Source of the DNA: Methylophaga sp.
GTDB taxonomy: Bacteria > Pseudomonadota > Gammaproteobacteria > Nitrosococcales > Methylophagaceae
Reading direction: 5' to 3'
Assembly (NCBI GenBank): GCA_013139345.1
Contig: WTAY01000205.1
Coordinates: forward strand, 1-10,631
DNA: 10,631 bases
Shown: positions 1-4,325 of the stretch, one piece after another
How the letters are laid out: the number at the start of each line of letters is the position of its first letter
Numbering within the stretch: position 1 is the stretch's first letter
The notes under the pieces: generated by a model
Seen by the model: only the letters and a program-made list of their open reading frames with translations
What the model was told of the DNA's origin: nothing
Database searches by the model: none
Position numbers and translations under genes: made by a program

Positions 1-30
1 TGTTGGAGAGGGTTGGGGTGAGGAGATAAA
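1..30. repeat. Edge copy of a dispersed palindromic repeat
   Basis: These 30 bases are the exact reverse complement of 2764-2793, where a fuller copy of the same repeat lies between fleQ and fleS. The copy is cut by the left edge, so only one arm is visible. The core CCTCACCCCAACCCTCTCC (read on the - strand) resembles a short intergenic palindrome that I recall being scattered through many proteobacterial genomes. Read as protein it gives spurious peptides of the GEGWGEE type. No function is claimed. Confidence 0.85.
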
Positions 31-50
31 TTAAGGGTTAATGGGGAAAA

Positions 51-102
51 CCTGCATCTTCATTGATAACGGGTATATACCCATGATAAAAGAAGATGCA
101 GG
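51..102. repeat. Inverted repeat with a 12-base palindrome at its centre
   Basis: The outer arms 51-61 and 92-102 are perfect 11-base inverted copies (CCTGCATCTTC / GAAGATGCAGG). Between them lies the perfect palindrome GGGTATATACCC at 71-82. The left part of the interior (61-79) recurs at 209-227 (16 of 19 bases) and at 2935-2953 (17 of 19), so part of this unit belongs to a dispersed family. No T-tract follows, so it is not an obvious intrinsic terminator. Confidence 0.7.
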
Positions 103-114
103 GCTTACAGCTCC

Positions 115-188
115 CGTCATTCTCGAATGCTCTTATCGAGAATCTACTGTATTAAGCAGATCCCAGCTAGAAGCATGCTGGGATGACG
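115..188. repeat. Composite palindromic intergenic repeat (two stem-loops within outer arms)
   Basis: The outer arms CGTCAT (115-120) and ATGACG (183-188) enclose two hairpins. The first is ATTCTCGA / TCGAGAAT (119-126 with 136-143). The second is ATCCCAGC / GCTGGGAT (160-167 with 177-184). The layout resembles the REP/MITE-like non-coding repeats found between genes in many proteobacteria, and the first stem recalls the short inverted repeats of the Neisseria dRS3 type. The architecture is seen directly; the family assignment is by resemblance only. Confidence 0.7.
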
Positions 189-208
189 AAGTAAAAAAAC
201 TGTATATT

Positions 209-227
209 GAATGATTACGGGTATATA
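209..227 (+). repeat. Second copy of the GGGTATATA motif
   Basis: This segment matches 61-79 at 16 of 19 positions, with GGGTATATA identical at the 3' end. The two copies bracket the composite palindrome at 115-188 in the same orientation. A third copy lies at 2935-2953 in the fleQ-fleS gap. The last base touches the terminator stem at 227. This could be a flank of a mobile repeat or an independent short repeat. Confidence 0.55.
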
Positions 228-258
228 AAGCCGCATTAATAAATATTGCGGCTTTTTT
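227..258 (+). terminator. Rho-independent terminator of the upstream transcription unit
   Basis: A perfect 9-base stem, AAAGCCGCA (227-235) with TGCGGCTTT (247-255), has an 11-base loop and runs into six T residues (253-258). This is a standard intrinsic terminator on the + strand. No gene end is visible to its left in the window. It would close a unit upstream, plausibly fliD, which usually precedes fliS, but that gene is outside the window. It also insulates fliS and makes a separate fliS promoter likely. Confidence 0.85.
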
Positions 259-285
259 ATATCTGGACTTTTTTATCTTTTTAGC

Positions 286-312
286 TAAAGATTAGCATTA
301 TTTTGACGATAT
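286..312 (+). promoter_or_regulatory. Sigma28 (FliA)-like promoter for fliS
   Basis: TAAA at 286-289, a 15-base spacer and GACGATAT at 305-312 fit the FliA consensus TAAA-N15-GCCGATAA in spacing and in 6 of 8 bases of the -10 element. The expected transcription start is near 319, between the terminator at 227-258 and the fliS start at 370. Late control of FliS by FliA is known in other gammaproteobacteria, so the placement is sensible. Seen: the motif. Inferred: its use. Confidence 0.6.
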
Positions 313-369
313 AAGAGGTGAAGGCAATATTATTATGATGTTGCAGAAAATATGGAAAAGGATACAGAT

Positions 370-774
370 ATGAATGCCAGTGTAGCCATGAAACAATACC
401 GTCAGAATCATATTCAAGGTGGTGTTGAAACTGCTTCACCTCATCGCTTAGTACAAATGCTAATGGAAGGTGCATTAGAGAAAATATTGGCTGCAAAAGG
501 ATTCATGGCGGTTAATGATGTAGCTAAGAAGGGCGAACACATTAGTTGGGCTATTTCTATTATTGATAGTTTGCGTTCTTGTTTGAATGTTGAGGCGGGT
601 GGTGAGTTCGCCCAAAATTTAACATCACTATATAACTATATGGAACAGCAGTTATTACAAGCAAATATCAAAAATGATCCTAAATTACTTGATGAAGTGG
701 GCAAGTTAATGATTCAAGTTAAATCAGGTTGGGATACTATCCCTCAAGAACATCATTTTACAAGTTCAGAATAA
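370..774 (+). CDS. fliS: Flagellin export chaperone FliS
   Basis: FliS binds the C-terminal helices of newly made flagellin in the cytoplasm, prevents early polymerisation and hands it to the export gate. The 134-residue product is the usual family length. Near the N-terminus it shows the family block ASPHRLVQMLMEGAL (residues 23-37), and the rest looks like an all-helical bundle. I place the start at 370 because AAGGA (358-362) lies 7 bases upstream and because related FliS proteins begin with a similar M-N-x-x-x-A-x-x-x-Y pattern. An in-frame ATG at 352 would add six residues but has no Shine-Dalgarno. The fliT-like gene follows after 5 bases, so the two are probably co-transcribed and coupled. 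Flagellin and fliD are not in the window. Confidence 0.93.
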   Translation: MNASVAMKQYRQNHIQGGVETASPHRLVQMLMEGALEKILAAKGFMAVNDVAKKGEHISWAISIIDSLRSCLNVEAGGEFAQNLTSLYNYMEQQLLQANIKNDPKLLDEVGKLMIQVKSGWDTIPQEHHFTSSE

Positions 775-779
775 CGTTT

Positions 780-1091
780 ATGCATCCTATTTTTGATTTA
801 GTGAACAGTGGCATAGCAAAGAGTAAATCACTTCTTTTGCTTGCTGAAGAACAAGAGTGGGATCAATTCACAGAATTGGATGTAGAACGACAGGCCGTAT
901 TACGTTCAATTAAGCTTGAAGGTTTAATGCTCTCTGATGTAGAAAATGATCGTCTGCATGAGTTAATGAATCAGTTAATTTCACTTAATGAACAGTTAGA
1001 AGCAGTCTGTACTCAACAGCGTTCTGATGCGGCTGAAGAGCTACAAAAAATCAGAAAAGGCAACAAAGTTAACAAAGCGTATTCGCAGTAA
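780..1091 (+). CDS. fliT: FliT-like flagellar chaperone
   Basis: This is a small, probably all-helical protein of 103 residues. The motif EEQEWDQFTELDVERQAVL near residues 24-42 resembles the FliT family signature (E-W-D-x-L, then E-x-x-R/Y, then L). In other species FliT is a cytoplasmic export chaperone for the filament cap protein FliD, and in enterics it also inhibits FlhDC, which this organism probably lacks. The ATG at 780 lies 5 bases after the fliS stop and has only a weak Shine-Dalgarno, so translation probably depends on ribosomes finishing fliS. A TTG start at 729 inside fliS would add 17 residues and is less likely. The family is poorly conserved, so position after fliS carries much of the assignment. 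C-terminal basic residues (KIRKGNKVNK) are visible. Confidence 0.75.
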   Translation: MHPIFDLVNSGIAKSKSLLLLAEEQEWDQFTELDVERQAVLRSIKLEGLMLSDVENDRLHELMNQLISLNEQLEAVCTQQRSDAAEELQKIRKGNKVNKAYSQ

Positions 1092-1125
1092 TTTAGCGTT
1101 TATAAAATATCCCCTAAAAGAACAG

Positions 1126-1141
1126 TGTCATTTTTTTGACA
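1126..1141. promoter_or_regulatory. Candidate FleQ box overlapping the fleQ -35 element
   Basis: TGTCA (1126-1130), six T residues and TGACA (1137-1141) form a perfect 5+5 palindrome. Its inner 14 bases (1127-1140) match the published Pseudomonas FleQ consensus GTCaNTAAAtTGAC at 10 of the 13 defined positions, with T in place of the central AAA. The right half covers most of the -35 hexamer at 1136-1141, so a protein bound here would compete with RNA polymerase. The likely reading is autorepression by FleQ; another TGTCA-N6-TGACA binder is possible. Confidence 0.5.
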
Positions 1142-1164
1142 ATCCTCTTTCGACATGTTTAAAT
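1136..1164 (+). promoter_or_regulatory. Sigma70-type promoter for fleQ
   Basis: A perfect -35 TTGACA (1136-1141), an ideal 17-base spacer and a -10 TTAAAT (1159-1164, 4 of 6) give an expected start near 1171. That leaves a leader of about 57 bases before the fleQ ATG. A vegetative promoter fits the top tier of the hierarchy. It begins 45 bases after the fliT-like stop, so fleQ need not depend on fliST transcription. Confidence 0.65.
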
Positions 1165-1181
1165 CTATCTTTCTGAATAAC

Positions 1182-1204
1182 TTACATTGATTTTGTCGAT
1201 GTAA
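1182..1204 (+). promoter_or_regulatory. Hairpin in the fleQ leader
   Basis: TTACATTGA (1182-1190) and TCGATGTAA (1196-1204) pair over nine positions, counting one G-U pair in RNA, around the loop TTTTG. The hairpin lies between the predicted transcription start (about 1171) and the Shine-Dalgarno GGAGAG at 1219-1224. As DNA it is an 8-of-9 inverted repeat and could equally be an operator downstream of the start. Confidence 0.45.
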
Positions 1205-1227
1205 CATTAAGTTTGGTTGGAGAGAGA

Positions 1228-2682
1228 ATGAGTGCAAATAATGTATTGTTGATAGATGTTGATACGGATCGCCGTGAGCTTTTATCAACCTTAGTTGAGT
1301 TTATTAATTGCCACCCTATTATTGTTCAAGATCCCGATATTTGGTTTGAAGATGCAGGCGAATTATCTGATGTGGTGATGGCCATTGTCGGCGACTGTGG
1401 TGATAAACATCAAACCAAACAAGTATTACGTGATTTAGTGAATAATGAAGCACGTGTACCTGTGTTTCAATTAGACTTTCCTGAGTCAGAAATTGCAGAC
1501 TTCCCCGGCACGTTAGGTTCCTTACGTTTTCCTGTTAAATATCCCCAATTAAGCAATGCCTTGCAGCAAGCAACAATCTATCGTGGTCAGCAAGAAGCAT
1601 CGGACCAGAAAGGTTATGATTTTCGTCGTTTAGTGGGCAATAGCCGTTTGATGAAAGCGGTTCAGAGAATGATTGATCAAGTCTCTGACTCTGAAGCAAA
1701 TGTATTAATTTTAGGTGAGTCTGGAACGGGTAAAGAGGTTGTGGCCCGAAACTTACATCATTTATCTTCACGCCGTGAAAAACCGTTTGTACCGATTAAT
1801 TGTGGTGCTATTCCTGCCGAGTTATTAGAAAGTGAATTATTTGGTCACGAAAAGGGGGCTTTTACAGGTGCAATTACTGCTCGTAAAGGTCGTTTTGAAA
1901 TGGCAGAAGGTGGCACATTATTCTTAGATGAAATTGGTGATATGCCTTTACCGATGCAGGTGAAGTTATTGCGTGTATTACAAGAGCGAACTTATGAACG
2001 CGTGGGAAGTAATAAGTCATTAACAACGAATGTACGTGTGATCGCAGCAACACATCGAAATCTTGAAGAGCATATTTCAGAAGGTCGTTTTCGTGAAGAT
2101 TTGTTCTATCGCTTAAATGTGTTTCCTATTGAAATGCCGTCATTACGTGAGCGTCCAGAAGATATTCCCTTATTGATTAATGAATTAATCACACGAATTG
2201 AACATGAAAACCGTGGCACTGTACGTTTAACACCCGCGGCGATTATTTCTTTATGCCAATATCAATGGCCTGGAAATGTACGTGAATTAGCCAATGTAGT
2301 AGAACGTTTAGTGATTCTCTACCCTTATGGCACGGTAGATTATGATGATTTGCCTGAGAAGTTTCAGCTAGAAGGTGGGGAGTTGCCAGAAGCCGTCATA
2401 ATGGTGATGGAAGATGCGCCTCAGCCAGAAGAGCTCAAGAAAGAGACTGTGTTAGAAACTCAACAGCCACAAGTACATACTGCTCCAGTAGAACCAGATG
2501 AGTTGCCTGAAGATGGACTAGATTTAAAAGAACACTTAGCTAACCTAGAATATTTACTGATTAAACAAGCGCTTGATGAATCATCCGGCGTGGTTGCTCA
2601 TGCAGCAAATAAACTTAAAATGCGCCGAACAACGTTGGTTGAGAAAATGCGTAAATACGGTATTCAGAGGGATGGAGATTAA
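1228..2682 (+). CDS. fleQ: FleQ/FlrA, master sigma54-dependent flagellar activator
   Basis: This is an enhancer-binding protein at the top of polar flagellar hierarchies. It activates sigma54 promoters of flagellar genes, and in Pseudomonas it binds c-di-GMP. The 484 residues comprise an atypical receiver-like domain (about 1-115), a linker, an AAA+ domain and a C-terminal Fis-type helix-turn-helix (about 455-480). Visible motifs are Walker A GESGTGKE (163-170), the sigma54-contact loop GAFTGA (210-215), Walker B LFLDEIGD (231-238) and the recognition segment MRRTTLVEKMRKYGI. No convincing phosphoacceptor Asp is seen, as in FleQ proteins generally. Of the known c-di-GMP motifs, KEVVARN (169-175) is conserved, but the position of Pseudomonas LFRS reads DFRR (131-134). 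A proline- and glutamate-rich linker (about 390-430) separates ATPase and HTH. The start at 1228 has GGAGAG just upstream; a TTG at 1213 is less likely. fleSR follows after a repeat-filled gap. Confidence 0.95.
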   Translation: MSANNVLLIDVDTDRRELLSTLVEFINCHPIIVQDPDIWFEDAGELSDVVMAIVGDCGDKHQTKQVLRDLVNNEARVPVFQLDFPESEIADFPGTLGSLRFPVKYPQLSNALQQATIYRGQQEASDQKGYDFRRLVGNSRLMKAVQRMIDQVSDSEANVLILGESGTGKEVVARNLHHLSSRREKPFVPINCGAIPAELLESELFGHEKGAFTGAITARKGRFEMAEGGTLFLDEIGDMPLPMQVKLLRVLQERTYERVGSNKSLTTNVRVIAATHRNLEEHISEGRFREDLFYRLNVFPIEMPSLRERPEDIPLLINELITRIEHENRGTVRLTPAAIISLCQYQWPGNVRELANVVERLVILYPYGTVDYDDLPEKFQLEGGELPEAVIMVMEDAPQPEELKKETVLETQQPQVHTAPVEPDELPEDGLDLKEHLANLEYLLIKQALDESSGVVAHAANKLKMRRTTLVEKMRKYGIQRDGD

Positions 2683-2763
2683 AGCTGCAGGTTGAATTTT
2701 GCATCATCTGCTTCTATGTTTCTTGGGCATTGATACCGAATCAACATGCGTCCAACCTTTAAT

Positions 2764-2850
2764 TTTATCTCCTCACCCCAACCCTCTCCAACAGGAGAGG
2801 GAGTTAAAAACTTAACCCCTTCTCCCTTGAGGGAGAAGGTTGGGATGAGG
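2764..2850. repeat. Dispersed palindromic repeat between fleQ and fleS
   Basis: The outer arms 2771-2789 and 2832-2850 are inverted copies matching at 17 of 19 bases. Inside are two perfect hairpins: CCCTCTCC-AACA-GGAGAGGG (2782-2801) and CCTTCTCCC-TTGA-GGGAGAAGG (2818-2839). Bases 2764-2793 are the exact reverse complement of 1-30, so two copies of the family flank the fliS-fliT-fleQ block in opposite orientation. The right hairpin lacks a T-tract, but either hairpin could weaken read-through from fleQ into fleS. Confidence 0.85.
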
Positions 2851-2875
2851 GTGGCAGTCTTAATAAAGCTAAAAT

Positions 2876-2916
2876 CAGCGCACAAATACCAATCATTAAT
2901 CAGGTGTTATGCGCTG
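2876..2916. repeat. Weak inverted repeat with long loop
   Basis: CAGCGCA (2876-2882) and TGCGCTG (2910-2916) are perfect 7-base inverted copies around a 27-base loop. It sits among the other repeats of the fleQ-fleS gap. I see no gene and no recognised site here. The stem is short for its loop and may be chance. Confidence 0.35.
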
Positions 2917-2934
2917 CTCTGAAATATGTAGTTT

Positions 2935-2984
2935 CATTGATAAGGGGTATAAAACTCTGTGCTCTCTGTGTCTCTGTGGTGAGT
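2935..2984 (+). repeat. GGGTATA motif followed by CTCTGTG iterations
   Basis: Bases 2935-2953 match 61-79 at 17 of 19 positions. Directly after come three CTCTGTG units (2955-2961, 2964-2970, 2972-2978) and then GTGAG with a T run to 2990. The CTCTGTG...CTCTGTGGTGA pattern resembles an intergenic repeat that I recall from many unrelated environmental bacterial genomes. It looks like a fragment of a dispersed element and not a flagellar control site. Confidence 0.6.
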
Positions 2985-3009
2985 TTTTTTCGGCCATGGA
3001 ATGGATAGC

Positions 3010-3028
3010 GCCATCACTTTGACAAGTG
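3010..3028. promoter_or_regulatory. Candidate activator site upstream of fleSR
   Basis: GCCA-N6-TGAC at 3010-3023 matches 9 of 13 defined positions of the FleQ consensus. An overlapping perfect palindrome, CACTT-TGAC-AAGTG, spans 3015-3028. Its centre is roughly 70 bases upstream of the transcription start predicted from the sigma54 element at 3063-3081, a normal distance for an enhancer. The consensus match is weak and the two readings compete. Confidence 0.3.
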
Positions 3029-3062
3029 TTTGTAAGCTAATGAAATAAAAGCTAAAAACAAG

Positions 3063-3081
3063 TTAGGCATGTTTTTTGCTC
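3063..3081 (+). promoter_or_regulatory. Sigma54 (RpoN) promoter for fleSR
   Basis: TTAGGCATG and TTGCT place GG at 3066-3067 and GC at 3078-3079, with exactly the required 12-base offset. Of the 13 defined positions in the -24/-12 consensus, 11 match. The transcription start should fall near 3090, about 35 bases before the fleS ATG. FleQ-dependent sigma54 transcription of fleSR is established in Pseudomonas, and of the orthologous flrBC in Vibrio, so sequence and context agree. Confidence 0.78.
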
Positions 3082-3125
3082 ATATGACGATACTGTAATA
3101 GATAAATCGTTTTTTGGAGCAATAA

Positions 3126-4313
3126 ATGAATGTGAAACACTCAGGCCAACGGTCGTTATTAGAAGTCAGTGCTAACGATGCGGCTGCTTTTAATGAGGCT
3201 GCGCCTGTTGATTCAGCTCAGTTAAGACGCAGCTCTGACACGCTTATCCAGCAAAAAAACAAATCAACACCCAGCTTTGAAGAGGCGGTGTGTTTAGCAA
3301 GCCGAATGACTCAGCTTCTAGAAGTACTTCCTGGCGGTGTTGTTGTACTTAATGGTGATGGTGTTGTTCAACAATGTAATGCTGTAGCCATTGATTTGCT
3401 TGGAGAACCTATTGAAGGTGAACGTTGGACGCATATTATTGAGCGATCATTTCGTCCAAATAAAAATGATGGTCATGATATTTCATTAGCAGATGGACGT
3501 TTAGTTTATATATCTACAAGCCCTTTAGAAGGCGAACCGGGCCAAATTATCTTATTACAAGATGTAACTGAGACACGGAAGCTACAACAAAAAGTCTCAC
3601 ATTTACAACGATTATCAGCAATGGGTGAAATGGCGGCCCGTTTAGCACATCAAATAAGAACCCCCTTGTCTTCAGCTTTATTGTATGTCGCACCGCTGCT
3701 GAAAGAAGACACCGATAGTAACTTAAAACAACGGTTTGCCAAACGCTTACATAATAGTATTAGTCATATGGAGCATTTGGTTAAAGATATGTTGGCCTTT
3801 TCCCGTGGTGATATGGCAGAAACTGAGCCGGTATTGCTGGATGAGTTATTAGGAAATATCGAGCAGCAATTTATGTCTCATCCTGAGGCGGAACAATTTA
3901 ATTTAGAAATACAGAATACAGTTCAGGATGGCTATGTTTATGGCAGTAAAGATGCCCTAAGCAGTGCCCTAAATAACATTATGAATAATGCACGACTGGC
4001 TTGTGAAGAAGGTGGGGAAATTACTGTTTTTGCTGATCTGCTACAAGATGATGGCGTGGATTATATTGAAATTAGTATTGAAGACAATGGTGTTGGGATT
4101 GCGAAAGAAGACCAAGAAAAGATCTTAGCCCCATTTTATACCACCCGTTCATCAGGAACGGGATTAGGTCTTGCTGTTGTTAAATCAATTGCAAATGCAC
4201 ATAAAGGTGAGTTGTGGTTTGAAAGTGATGAAGGCGAAGGAAGCACCTTTTGCTTACGTCTACCCATGTATCAACCCGCAGACAAATTTATGCTTACAGC
4301 ACAAAAGAAGTAA
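3126..4313 (+). CDS. fleS: FleS/FlrB, cytoplasmic sensor histidine kinase
   Basis: FleS autophosphorylates and passes phosphate to FleR, switching on the middle flagellar genes after early assembly. The 395 residues begin with a low-complexity leader (about 1-50). A PAS-like domain (about 60-150) follows. Next is a HisKA domain with the H-box LAHQIRTPLSSAL, in which H175 is the phosphorylated histidine. A HATPase domain completes the protein, with N-box NNIMNNARLA (around 288), G1 DNGVGI (from D320) and G2 GTGLGLAVV. There is no signal peptide or membrane helix, so it senses from inside the cell, as FleS does. Length is close to Pseudomonas FleS. GGAG at 3116-3119 lies 6 bases before the ATG. 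fleR follows 12 bases later in the same operon, and a sigma54 promoter lies upstream. Confidence 0.94.
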   Translation: MNVKHSGQRSLLEVSANDAAAFNEAAPVDSAQLRRSSDTLIQQKNKSTPSFEEAVCLASRMTQLLEVLPGGVVVLNGDGVVQQCNAVAIDLLGEPIEGERWTHIIERSFRPNKNDGHDISLADGRLVYISTSPLEGEPGQIILLQDVTETRKLQQKVSHLQRLSAMGEMAARLAHQIRTPLSSALLYVAPLLKEDTDSNLKQRFAKRLHNSISHMEHLVKDMLAFSRGDMAETEPVLLDELLGNIEQQFMSHPEAEQFNLEIQNTVQDGYVYGSKDALSSALNNIMNNARLACEEGGEITVFADLLQDDGVDYIEISIEDNGVGIAKEDQEKILAPFYTTRSSGTGLGLAVVKSIANAHKGELWFESDEGEGSTFCLRLPMYQPADKFMLTAQKK

Positions 4314-4325
4314 GGAACAATAAAC

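Noticed and set aside
1..260. CRISPR array or tRNA in the repeat-rich left flank
   Set aside because: Repeats are palindromic units of different families without regular spacers, and no cloverleaf-like arrangement was found.
352..369. Upstream ATG start for fliS
   Set aside because: No Shine-Dalgarno before 352, while AAGGA is well placed for ATG 370 and the shorter N-terminus matches the family.
1213..1227. TTG start adding five residues to FleQ
   Set aside because: The extension would be encoded by the Shine-Dalgarno region itself (GGAGAG 1219-1224), which serves ATG 1228.
2679..2885. 68-codon open frame on the - strand in the fleQ-fleS gap
   Set aside because: It is translated straight through the palindromic repeat, giving GEGWGEE-type peptide, has no Shine-Dalgarno support and no family resemblance.
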